Of a stretch of 64,000 nt of DNA, positions 24,057-31,513 are shown one piece after another. The position numbers and the translations under genes were made by a program. Source of the DNA: Pseudokineococcus lusitanus (lineage in GTDB: Bacteria; Actinomycetota; Actinomycetes; Actinomycetales; Quadrisphaeraceae); contig NZ_RJKN01000006.1 of assembly GCF_003751265.1 (NCBI RefSeq), positions 280,609-344,608 on the forward strand, in the 5' to 3' direction. Below the pieces are notes generated by a model, which saw only the letters and a list, made by a program, of their open reading frames with translations, was not told the DNA's origin and made no database searches. Positions within the stretch are counted from its first letter, which is position 1, and the number at the start of each line of letters is the position of its first letter.

Positions 24057-25397
24057 TCAGTACTGGGCGAGCACCCCGGTGGCGATCTCCTGCATGCGGG
24101 CCGCGCCCTCCTCGGGCGTGGTCTGCCCGAGGATGACCTCGGCGACGACGGGGAGCGTCTCGTTGGCGATCGGCGCGGTCCACGGGAAGGGCTCGGCCGG
24201 GGGCGCGTTGTCGATCGCGTCGATGGCGGCCTCGGCGTACGGGCCGCTGTCGGGGGTCACGACGCCGTCGCGCGCCGGGTAGGCGGCGGGGACGGACGCC
24301 TCGGAGGCCTCCTGGGAGACCGAGGACGCGATGACCTCGAAGAGGACCGCGGGGTCGACCGTCGTGTTGGTCGGGATCGACCAGCCGTCGACGGACAGGG
24401 CGCTGTACTGCGGGCCCGAGTCGCCGACCGTGGGCGGCGGCGCGAAGGCGAAGTCGGCGGCGAACTCGGTGTTGGACTCGACCGTGAGGTCGCTCATGCG
24501 GCCCGAGAACATGATCGCCATGGCGGCGTCGCCGTTGTACATCTGCTGCTGGACGGCCGGCTGGTCGAAGGTCGTGACCTGCGGGTCCATGAAGGGCGTG
24601 AGGCTCTTCAGCTCCTCGAGCGCCGTGACGGCCAGCGGGTCGTCGAAGTTCGGCGTCTTGGTCTCCGGGTCGACGTAGTCGACGCCGAGGGAGCCGAGCG
24701 CCGCGTCGTAGGCGGTGGCGAGGTCGCCGCTCGCGAGCCACGGGAGCGCCAGCGGGTACTGGAACTCGCCGGAGTCCTGGAGCGCCTGCGAGACCTCCTT
24801 GAGCTCCGCGAAGGTCGTCGGCGGCTCGAGGCCCTGCTCCTCGAAGACGTCGGCGCGGTACGCCATGACGAACATCTGCGCCTGCATGGGGAGGGCGTAG
24901 AGGTCGCCCTCGTACGTCATCGCCTCGAGCATCCCGGCGTTGAGCTCGCCGAGCCCGTACTCCTCGCCGAACTGGTCGACGTACTCGTTGAGGGGCTGGA
25001 GCGACCCCTCGGTGCCGAGCTGCGGGATGATGTAGCCGTACGTCTCGATGACGTCGTACGTGCCCTCGTCGCCCGCCAGCGTGGCCGTGGTGCGCTGCAC
25101 CTGGCCGGCGAAGTCGATGGGCTCGTGCTCGACCGTGAGGTCGCCCTGGGTGCAGCTGTTCACCATCGTGTCGGTGAAGGGGTCGATCGCCGAGGAGTTG
25201 TAGGCGAGGACGTTGACGGTCGTCGGCTCCGAGACCTCGACCGCGCACTCCACCTCGGCGGCGTTCTCGTTGCCGGTCCGCGAGCCGGCGCCGCAGCCCG
25301 CGAGGGCGAGCGCGCCGACGGCCGTGAGGGCCACGGCACGGCGGGCGCGCCGGGGGCCGGCGGAGGTGGGCAGGGGTCGGTGCAGCGCTGCGCGCAT
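24057..25397 (-). CDS. Sugar ABC transporter substrate-binding lipoprotein
   Basis: A 446-residue extracytoplasmic solute-binding protein (family 1). A 34-residue signal ends in the lipobox ALAG-C35, so the mature protein is lipid-anchored. The body has the usual two-lobe features: VNVLAYNSSAIDPFTDTMV at the start, ALPMQAQMFVMAYRADVFEEQGL, and a QQQMYNGDAAMAIMFSGRM segment that lines the cleft. The start ATG 25397 has AGGAG 9 nt upstream. It is first in an operon with the two permeases. The ligand is not evident; nearby alpha-galactosidase and gal genes make alpha-galactosides a reasonable guess. Confidence 0.94.
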   Translation of the reverse strand: MRAALHRPLPTSAGPRRARRAVALTAVGALALAGCGAGSRTGNENAAEVECAVEVSEPTTVNVLAYNSSAIDPFTDTMVNSCTQGDLTVEHEPIDFAGQVQRTTATLAGDEGTYDVIETYGYIIPQLGTEGSLQPLNEYVDQFGEEYGLGELNAGMLEAMTYEGDLYALPMQAQMFVMAYRADVFEEQGLEPPTTFAELKEVSQALQDSGEFQYPLALPWLASGDLATAYDAALGSLGVDYVDPETKTPNFDDPLAVTALEELKSLTPFMDPQVTTFDQPAVQQQMYNGDAAMAIMFSGRMSDLTVESNTEFAADFAFAPPPTVGDSGPQYSALSVDGWSIPTNTTVDPAVLFEVIASSVSQEASEASVPAAYPARDGVVTPDSGPYAEAAIDAIDNAPPAEPFPWTAPIANETLPVVAEVILGQTTPEEGAARMQEIATGVLAQY

Positions 25398-25573
25398 CTG
25401 TGCTCCTGTCGACGGCGGGCGTCCTGGCCCGCGCGGGGTGTGCCGGGGATCCGGCAGGTGTGACCCGGTCGTGCGTCCCGGTCGGTGCCCTCGGCTCGGC
25501 CCGCCGGCGCGCCCTGCTGGGGCGTCCGGCCCGGGCCTCCGCGCTGGGCAGGCTGGGTATCGGCAGGCGCGAT

Positions 25574-25597
25574 GTGGCGCCACGTCCGGTGAGCATA
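25574..25597 (-). promoter_or_regulatory. Candidate promoter and operator of the sugar ABC operon
   Basis: On the minus strand TATGCT (25597-25592) matches a -10 box, and a perfect 10-bp palindrome GTGGCGCCAC (25574-25583) follows 8 nt later, where transcription would start. This fits a repressor site. No good -35 is seen, and the implied leader of about 185 nt is long. The rest of the 488-bp gap 25398-25885 holds no gene I can support. Confidence 0.35.
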
Positions 25598-25885
25598 GGC
25601 CGGACGGGGGACATCGGCGGTCGGTCCGCACGTCGGGCCCACGGGGCGGCGCCGCGGCGACGCCCGGAGGACCGGTCCTGGCGGCTGCCGGCGTCGCTGC
25701 CTACGATCGTCGCCGCGCCCTGACTCCGCGCCGTGCCTCAGCCCGCCGCCCCCGAGGAGCCATGTGCCCCGCAGCCACCCGACCGCGGTCGGGCGCCCCC
25801 GCCGCGCCCGTCCCGGACCCCTGCCGCACGCCCGTCGGCGGCCCGCCCCTGCCCTCCCGCACGGTGTACGCCGTAAGGTCGCGGC

Positions 25886-26281
25886 GTGAGCACGGCGGAG
25901 ACGGACGACGGGGCGGTGGGCCGGGAGCCCACGGCGACGCCGTCGACCCCGTCCACGGGCTCCCTCCCCGCCGTGGCCCCCCGCCCCGCCGGCCCGTCGG
26001 GCACGGTCGAGGCCTCGCCGGACGAGCCGGGCGTCGTCGTCCTGCGCGGCGAGGTCGACGCGTCGGTCGTCGCCGGCGTCCCCGACGCGCTCGTCACCTC
26101 GGGCGTCCGGGTGGCCGACGTCGCCGGCGTCACCTTCATCGACTCCGGCGGCATCCACCTGCTGCTGCGCCTGCACCGCGCCGCCCCCGAGGGGCTCGAC
26201 CTCCGCGGTGCGTCCGAGGACGGGCTCGTCGTCGCGGTGCTCGCGACGCTCGGCCTCGCCGGGCTCTTCGGCCGCGCCTGA
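25886..26281 (+). CDS. STAS-domain anti-sigma factor antagonist
   Basis: A 131-residue protein: about 45 disordered Thr/Pro/Ala residues, then a STAS domain (VVVLRGEVDASVVAGVPDAL ... GVTFIDSGGIHLLLRLHRAA). The phosphorylatable Ser is present (S87 in FIDSGG), so it can be switched by an HATPase kinase and a PP2C phosphatase in a partner-switch. The convergent HATPase gene directly downstream is a natural partner. The GTG start has no Shine-Dalgarno motif, but TAAGGT (25874-25879) stands 6 nt before it, indicating a leaderless transcript. Confidence 0.9.
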   Translation: MSTAETDDGAVGREPTATPSTPSTGSLPAVAPRPAGPSGTVEASPDEPGVVVLRGEVDASVVAGVPDALVTSGVRVADVAGVTFIDSGGIHLLLRLHRAAPEGLDLRGASEDGLVVAVLATLGLAGLFGRA

Positions 26282-26348
26282 CCCCTCGTCCTGTCCGACG
26301 ACGGGACGGGCGTGCCGCCGACTGCCCTCGGCGGGCCGGCGACCGGTG

Positions 26349-26909
26349 TCAGCCCTCGGCCTGCCGCAGCTGGTCCGTCCGCAGGCGGGCCCAGACGTGC
26401 TTCGTCGTGGCCGTCGTGCGCCACGAGACCTCGAGCGCCAGGCGCGCGGCCAGGAGCATGCCGCGGCCGCCGTCGCGGTGACCGCCCTCGACGAACTGCG
26501 GGAGCCGACGGGTGTCGTGGTCGACCGTCTCGACGACGACCTCGCGCACCGGCCCGCCCGTCGTCGGCAGGTGGAGCCGCAGCAGCACCGGCGGCCGCCC
26601 GTGCCGGATGGCGTTGCTGGCCAGCTCGGTCGCGACGAGCAGCATGTGGTCCATGGCGCTCGGCGCGTCGCCGCTGCCCCGGTCGACGTCGTCCGGGAGG
26701 ACCTCGGTCACGCGCCGGGCCACGGCCTGCCGGAGGTCGGCGAGCTCGTCGAGGGTGTCGACGTCCCACGCGCGGTCGAGGGCGAAGCCGGCGGGGAACT
26801 CCTCCGCCTCGCCGGCGGACGAGCGCCCGTGCGGCTGCGCGTCTACGGCCTCGTTGAGCGCGTCACGGCGGAAGTCGGTCGGCGGGCCGGCGTCGGGGGA
26901 GGGTGCCAC
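26349..26909 (-). CDS. ATP-binding anti-sigma kinase-like protein (RsbW/HATPase_c)
   Basis: A GHKL ATPase-fold protein, 186 residues from the chosen start, of the kind that phosphorylates STAS antagonists or sequesters sigma factors. The N-box reads ATELASNAIRHG (near residue 95) and a reduced G-box reads GGRGMLLAARLA (near 160). A helical N-terminal segment (TLDELADLRQAVARRVTEVLPDD) would form the dimer surface. The start is uncertain: GTG 26909 has GGAGG only 1 nt away, and in-frame GTG 27005 gives a 218-residue form. It is flanked by two STAS genes, one convergent and one divergent, suggesting a compact partner-switch module. Confidence 0.85.
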   Translation of the reverse strand: MAPSPDAGPPTDFRRDALNEAVDAQPHGRSSAGEAEEFPAGFALDRAWDVDTLDELADLRQAVARRVTEVLPDDVDRGSGDAPSAMDHMLLVATELASNAIRHGRPPVLLRLHLPTTGGPVREVVVETVDHDTRRLPQFVEGGHRDGGRGMLLAARLALEVSWRTTATTKHVWARLRTDQLRQAEG

Positions 26910-27069
26910 TCCTCCAGGGTCCCGCCGCCCCGGCGGGGGCTGCCACTCGGGGCGCGGCCGGGGCGACGCGACGTGGGTGCGGCGGACGGTTGACCCGCCC
27001 CGCACGGCGCGTCACGCTGAGCCACCCCTGGTCCAGATCCGTGGCCGGCGCTCCTCCCGGAGGTGCCCC

Positions 27070-27624
27070 GTGCCGGACCGTCCCGACCTCGTCGTCCTCG
27101 TCGACCCCGCCACCCGGTCGGCCGTCGTCCGGGTGACCGGGCCCCTGCCGCACGGGACCGCGGCCTCCGTGCGCGACGTCGTGCGCCGGGCCGTCACCGT
27201 CACGGGGCCCTGGGTCACCGTCGACCTGGTCGGGTGCACGGGCCTGGCCCCCTCCGTGGCGGAGTGCCTCGTCGACGAGCACGAGCGCCTGCGGGCCTGG
27301 GGCGGGGCGCTGGTCTGCGAGGGGGTGCCGCCCACGCTCCCCGCACCGATGGCGACCGGCGGCGGGGCGGCGCCGGAGCCGGGGGACCTCACGGACGCCG
27401 AGCTCGTCGTGCTCCTGCGGCGGGCCCTGGTGCGCCGGCTGCACGCCGACGGCGAGCCCGAGCGCACCGCCGCCGGCCGTCGGCTCCTCGTGCTGCTCCG
27501 CGAGCACGAACGCCGCGGCGGCTCCTGGCCGCCCCGACCGGACGACGCCGTCCCGGACGGGCACGGGTCCACGTGGAACACCGGCGCGCCCCCGCTGGTT
27601 GAGGACCGCCATGAGCACCCGTGA
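27070..27624 (+). CDS. STAS-like protein with degenerate phosphorylation site
   Basis: A 184-residue protein whose first 100 residues follow the STAS pattern (VVLVDPATRSAVVRVTGPLPHG, VTVDLVGCTGLAPSVAECLVDEHERLRAWGG). The usual D-S-S/G phospho-site is replaced by A-P-S-V, so ordinary phosphorylation is unlikely. The C-terminal part contains an ANTAR-like or helical segment (LTDAELVVLLRRALVRRLHADGEPERTAAGRRLLVLLREHERRGG, in effect two helices). GTG 27070 has GGAGG 7 nt upstream. Its end overlaps trxA by 14 nt, so the two are cotranscribed. Confidence 0.75.
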   Translation: MPDRPDLVVLVDPATRSAVVRVTGPLPHGTAASVRDVVRRAVTVTGPWVTVDLVGCTGLAPSVAECLVDEHERLRAWGGALVCEGVPPTLPAPMATGGGAAPEPGDLTDAELVVLLRRALVRRLHADGEPERTAAGRRLLVLLREHERRGGSWPPRPDDAVPDGHGSTWNTGAPPLVEDRHEHP

Positions 27625-27988
27625 GCTGACGCTGGCCGAGCACGACGCGACCGTCGCCGAGGGCATCGTCCTCATCGACTTCTGGGCCGAGTGGTGCGGC
27701 CCGTGCAAGCGCTTCGCGCCCGTCTACGAGAAGGTCTCGACGGCGAACGAGGACATCACCTTCGCCAAGGTGGACACCGAGGCGGAGCAGGAGCTCGCCG
27801 CCCGCTACGGCATCACCTCGATCCCCACGCTCGTCGCCTACCGCGACGGCATCCCCGTCTTCAGCCAGCCCGGCGCCCTGCCGCAGCCGGCCCTCGAGGA
27901 CCTCGTGGGCCAGCTCCGCGGCCTCGACATGACCGAGGTGCGTCAGCGCTACGACGAGGCGATGGCCCAGCAGGGCCAGCAGGCCTGA
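27611..27988 (+). CDS. Thioredoxin
   Basis: A 125-residue thioredoxin-fold oxidoreductase with the canonical active site WAEWCGPCK (C29 and C32) and the cis-Pro loop GITSIPTLVAYRDG. The C-terminus carries an extra 15-residue helix ending in Gln-rich residues. The ATG at 27611 has GAGGAC upstream and lies inside the end of the STAS-like gene, giving coupled expression of a regulator and a thiol reductant. No trxB is nearby. A strong hairpin follows. Confidence 0.96.
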   Translation: MSTRELTLAEHDATVAEGIVLIDFWAEWCGPCKRFAPVYEKVSTANEDITFAKVDTEAEQELAARYGITSIPTLVAYRDGIPVFSQPGALPQPALEDLVGQLRGLDMTEVRQRYDEAMAQQGQQA

Positions 27989-28010
27989 GCCGCAGCACCT
28001 CCCGCACGAC

Positions 28011-28048
28011 CGACGGCGCCGCCCCCCCTCGGGGGACCGGCGCCGTCG
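28011..28048. terminator. Terminator between thioredoxin and the convergent transferase gene
   Basis: An 11-bp perfect stem (28011-28021 with 28038-28048) contains an inner C5/G5 pairing, giving a long GC hairpin 22 nt after the thioredoxin stop and 30 nt before the end of the convergent minus-strand gene. Confidence 0.8.
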
Positions 28049-28077
28049 GTGCGTCCTTGCCCGGGCGGTGGGGGTGG

Positions 28078-29142
28078 TCAGAGCCCCGTCTGCTCGAGCA
28101 GGCGCCGGGTCGCGCCGCCGTCGTCGAGCGGTGCCCAGCGGCGGACGAACTCCGCGCGCCGGCCGGCCCACGCCGCGGTGACGGCGGGCAGGTCCGCCAG
28201 CACGGCCTCGAGCTCGGCCTGGGTGCGGACGACCGGGCCCGGCGACTGCTCGTCGAGGTCGAGGTAGAAGCCGCGCAGCGTGTCGCGGTAGTGCTCCAGG
28301 TCGTAGGCGAAGAGCACGACGGGGAGGTCCGTCGGGGCGACGTCGAAGAGCGACGACGAGTAGTCGGTGACGAAGGCGTCGGCCGCGAGGTAGAGCTCGG
28401 CGATGTCGGGGTGCGCGCCGACGTCGAGGACGCGCTCGTGGGACGCACCGGCGCCCCGGAGGACGAAGTAGTGCAGCCGGACGAGTACGCGCCAGCCCTC
28501 GCCGAGCCGGTCGGCCAGGCCGGCGGCGTCGAGGCCGCCCGTGCCGCCGTCGGCCGCCGCGTGGTCCTCGTCGTCGCGCCACGTCGGCGCGTAGAGGACG
28601 ACCTTCTCGTCGTCGCCGAGCCCGAGGCGCCGCCGCACGTCGGCCCGCCGCGCGTCGCGGTCGGGGGCGTGGAGGACGTCGTTGCGCGGGTACCCCGTGT
28701 CGAGCACCCGGCCCTCGTAGCGGAAGGCGCGGGCCAGCAGCGCGCTGCCCTCGCCGCCCGGGCCGACGAGGCAGCCCCAGCGGTCCACCTCGGCCTGCAG
28801 CAGGCGCATGTCCTCGTCGCTGTACTGCGTGTGCGCGTCGCCGTGGATGCGCTTGAGCGGGGTGCCGTGCCACGTCTGGACGTACAGACCGCCCTCGCGG
28901 AGCGACCACGCGTCCTGGTCCATGTGGGTGTTCGCCACGACGGCGTCGGCGCCGTCGAGCGCGGCCACCGCGGCCGGGGTGCGGATCGGGACGGTCGTGA
29001 CGCCCTCGGGGAAGCCCGCGAGGTGCCGCTCGTCGGCGAGCCACAGGTGCTCCACGTCGTCGCCGCGCGCGAGCAGCGCCTGGTGCACGGCGCGCGGGTT
29101 GTCCGCGTAGCGCCCGTTGAAGCTGTTGTAGACGACGCGCAC
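28078..29142 (-). CDS. CDP-glycerol:glycerophosphate glycerophosphotransferase family (teichoic acid polymer synthesis)
   Basis: A 354-residue TagF/TarF/TarB-type transferase that would add glycerol- or ribitol-phosphate units to a cell-wall polymer at the membrane. Family hallmarks are YVQTWHGTPLKRI (near residue 95), VLYAPTWRDDE (near 180) and FVTDYSSSLFDVAPTDLPVVLFAYD (near 260). Start GTG 29142 has GAGGAGG upstream and opens with RVVYNSFNGRYADNPRA. No other teichoic acid gene is nearby; the GH13 gene is divergent, with about 160 bp between the two start codons. Confidence 0.9.
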   Translation of the reverse strand: MRVVYNSFNGRYADNPRAVHQALLARGDDVEHLWLADERHLAGFPEGVTTVPIRTPAAVAALDGADAVVANTHMDQDAWSLREGGLYVQTWHGTPLKRIHGDAHTQYSDEDMRLLQAEVDRWGCLVGPGGEGSALLARAFRYEGRVLDTGYPRNDVLHAPDRDARRADVRRRLGLGDDEKVVLYAPTWRDDEDHAAADGGTGGLDAAGLADRLGEGWRVLVRLHYFVLRGAGASHERVLDVGAHPDIAELYLAADAFVTDYSSSLFDVAPTDLPVVLFAYDLEHYRDTLRGFYLDLDEQSPGPVVRTQAELEAVLADLPAVTAAWAGRRAEFVRRWAPLDDGGATRRLLEQTGL

Positions 29143-29305
29143 GCGTCCCTCCTCGTCCGCCGGGTGGGGCAGGGCGGACCCTACGGCCGTGCCGCCGGCT
29201 GCCCCGACCGGCCGGGCGCCCCGACCTGCCGGACCGCGCGCGGTGCGCGACGCTGCGCCCGCGCGGGAGACCACCGCGCGCCCGCCGCCGGAGAGGACCG
29301 CGCCC

Positions 29306-30955
29306 ATGCTGACGACCACGGCCGACGAGTGGTGGACGACGGGGGTCGGCTACTGCCTCGACCTCGAGCGCTTCGCCGACGGCGACGGCGACGGGCACGG
29401 CGACCTGCTGGGCCTGGGCCGCCACCTCGACCACCTCGAGCGGCTCGGCGTCACCTTCGTGTGGCTGCAGCCCTTCTACCCCTCGCCGGAGGGCGACGAC
29501 GGGTACGACGTCAGCGACTACTACGCCGTCGACCCTGCCGTCGGCTCCCTCGGTCACCTCGTCGAGGTCGTCCGTGCGCTGCGCGAGCGCGGCATCCGCA
29601 CGCTCGTGGACCTCGTCGTCAACCACACCTCCGTCGAGCACGCGTGGTTCCGGGACGCGCGGTCGTCGCGGGACTCGCCCTACCGCGACTGGTACGTGTG
29701 GCGCGACGAGCCCGACCCGGCCGACGACGACACCGACCTCTTCTTCCCCGGCGAGGAGGACTCGGTCTGGTCCTACGACGAGGCCGCCGGCCAGTACTTC
29801 CGGCACCGCTTCTACAGCCACCAGCCGGACCTCAACACGTCGAACCCCGAGGTCCGCGACGAGATCCGCCGCATCATGGGCTTCTGGCTGGAGCTGGGCG
29901 TCGTCGGCTTCCGCGTGGACGCCGTGCCGTACTTCGTCGAGACGGCCACGCGGGAGGGCGACGCCGACGACGAGGGCGACGGCGCGCTCGCCGAGCCGGT
30001 CCACCGGGGCCTGCGGCGCGACGCGGGGGCGCTGTCGGAGTCCTTCCAGATGCTCGACCTCATGCGGGCGTTCATCTCCCGCCGCTCGAGCGAGGCGATC
30101 ATGCTCGGGGAGGTCAACCTCCCCTACGACGAGCAGCTCGAGTTCTTCGGCGGCTCCAACGCGCGCATGACGATGAACTTCGACTTCGTCCTCAACCAGC
30201 AGATGCACCTGGCGCTGGCCCGGCAGGACGCCGGCCCGCTGCTGGCCGCCCTCCGCGGGCGCCCGGAGCTGGCCCCCAGCAAGTCGTTCGGCGTCTTCGT
30301 GCGCAACCACGACGAGCTGTCGCTCGACCAGCTGGCCGAGGACGAGCTCGCCGAGGTGCTGGCCGCCTTCGGCCCGCGCGAGGAGCAGCAGATCTTCGGG
30401 CGGGGCCTGCGGCTGCGGCTGCCGACGATGGTCGGCCACGACCGCGACCGGCTCGAGATGGTCTACGCGCTGGCCTTCTCGCTGCCCGGCACCCCGGTCC
30501 TCTACTACGGCGAGGAGCTGGCGCAGGACGAGGACCTCGACCTGCCGGGGCGCCTCGCCGTCCGCACGCACGTCCGCTGGGGCTGCACGCCGGAGGGCGA
30601 CGGCGTCGCGGACCAGGAGCGGGACCCCGGCTCCGTCCTGCACTTCTTCCGGACGCTCGTGGCCCGCTACCGCGACCGGCCCGAGCTCGGGCGGGGGTCG
30701 GTGGACCTCCTCGACGTCGGCAGCCCCGCCGTGCTCGCGCACCGCAGCACGTGGGCCGGCCGGACGACGGTGACGCTGCACAACCTCGGCGAGGAGCCGG
30801 TGACCGTGCGGCTGCCGGCCGACGTCGTCCCGGCCGGGCGGCGGGTCCTCGACCTCTTCGGCCTCGACGAGCAGGGCGGCGCCGAGGACGGCGGCGGCCT
30901 CGAGGTGACGCTCGGTCGCTACGGCTACCGCTGGTTCGGGGACGTCGTCGACTGA
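29306..30955 (+). CDS. Alpha-amylase-family enzyme (GH13, trehalose-synthase-like)
   Basis: A 549-residue cytoplasmic GH13 enzyme. All four conserved regions are seen: LVDLVVNHTS, GFRVDAVPY (nucleophile D205), LGEVN (acid/base E269) and VRNHDEL (D336). The N-terminal LGRHLDHLERLGVTFVWLQPFYPSP and the C-terminal beta domain resemble the trehalose synthase / GH13_16 group, which interconverts maltose and trehalose, but sucrose- or oligo-glucan activities cannot be excluded. ATG 29306 has GGAGAGGA 8 nt upstream. No signal peptide is present. The 234-bp region after it, up to the convergent CDGSH gene, holds only weak inverted repeats. Confidence 0.9.
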   Translation: MLTTTADEWWTTGVGYCLDLERFADGDGDGHGDLLGLGRHLDHLERLGVTFVWLQPFYPSPEGDDGYDVSDYYAVDPAVGSLGHLVEVVRALRERGIRTLVDLVVNHTSVEHAWFRDARSSRDSPYRDWYVWRDEPDPADDDTDLFFPGEEDSVWSYDEAAGQYFRHRFYSHQPDLNTSNPEVRDEIRRIMGFWLELGVVGFRVDAVPYFVETATREGDADDEGDGALAEPVHRGLRRDAGALSESFQMLDLMRAFISRRSSEAIMLGEVNLPYDEQLEFFGGSNARMTMNFDFVLNQQMHLALARQDAGPLLAALRGRPELAPSKSFGVFVRNHDELSLDQLAEDELAEVLAAFGPREEQQIFGRGLRLRLPTMVGHDRDRLEMVYALAFSLPGTPVLYYGEELAQDEDLDLPGRLAVRTHVRWGCTPEGDGVADQERDPGSVLHFFRTLVARYRDRPELGRGSVDLLDVGSPAVLAHRSTWAGRTTVTLHNLGEEPVTVRLPADVVPAGRRVLDLFGLDEQGGAEDGGGLEVTLGRYGYRWFGDVVD

Positions 30956-31189
30956 CGACGCCCTCCTGCACCGCGACGGGGGTCCGCACCGGGCGACCGG
31001 GACGGGCCCCCGGCGTCGTGCGCCGCCCCCGAGGTGCGCGCGGCGGCGCCGCGGAGCATGGTGGGCACCGGTCCAGACCGGGGCCGTCGACCGCCCACGC
31101 GGACCACCACGGCCCGCGGCTCGCGAGCACGCCCCTGCACCCGCTGCTGCACGCGACCGACCTCCTCCGCCCGCCCCGCGTCGCCGACC

Positions 31190-31459
31190 TCAGCGACGGC
31201 CGCGGCGCACCTTGTGGCTCCCGTCGCAGTACGGGGCGATCGAGGAGCGCCCGCACCGGCACAGCGCCACCGTGCTCCGACGGCGCTCCACCGGCTCGCC
31301 GTCCACGTCGACGATCTCCACGTCGCCGCGCACCAGCAGCGGCCCGTCGGGGCAGACGGTGATGGTGGCGCCCTCGCCGGCGCCGCGGAGGACGGGGGGC
31401 AGGTCGTCGGAGTCGTCTGGACCGACCGGAGCGCCCGAGGGGCGTGACGGGGTGACCAC
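31190..31459 (-). CDS. CDGSH iron-sulfur domain protein
   Basis: An 89-residue protein with one CDGSH motif: C67-R-C69-G-R-S-S-I-A-P-Y-C78-D-G-S-H82, the Cys3-His1 ligands of a redox-active 2Fe-2S cluster. An N-terminal strand region (ITVCPDGPLLVRGDVEIVD) is like that of bacterial MitoNEET-related proteins. It would act as a small electron or cluster carrier. It starts only 54 bp from the divergent diiron-type oxidase gene, so the two promoters must overlap, strongly suggesting a joint function. There is no upstream in-frame ATG or GTG before 31459. Confidence 0.9.
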   Translation of the reverse strand: MVTPSRPSGAPVGPDDSDDLPPVLRGAGEGATITVCPDGPLLVRGDVEIVDVDGEPVERRRSTVALCRCGRSSIAPYCDGSHKVRRGRR

Positions 31460-31513
31460 GTCCGCAGCCTGCGTGCCTGCGGCGCGCAGCGCGACCGGGA
31501 GGGCGAGCAGCCC

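Noticed and set aside
25762..26481. ORF opening with ATG just after GAGGAG and a -10-like TACGAT at 25702
   Set aside because: The frame runs across the whole STAS gene and is Arg/Gly/Pro-rich like other out-of-frame translations here. The STAS gene in the other frame has clear domain motifs.
26208..27005. Plus-strand ORFs opposite the HATPase gene
   Set aside because: They lack domains and are mirror images of a gene with clear N-box and G-box motifs.
29189..29305. Longer N-terminus of the plus-strand GH13 enzyme
   Set aside because: The added 39 residues are Pro/Ala/Arg-rich, while ATG 29306 has a good ribosome site and begins the family's usual N-terminus.
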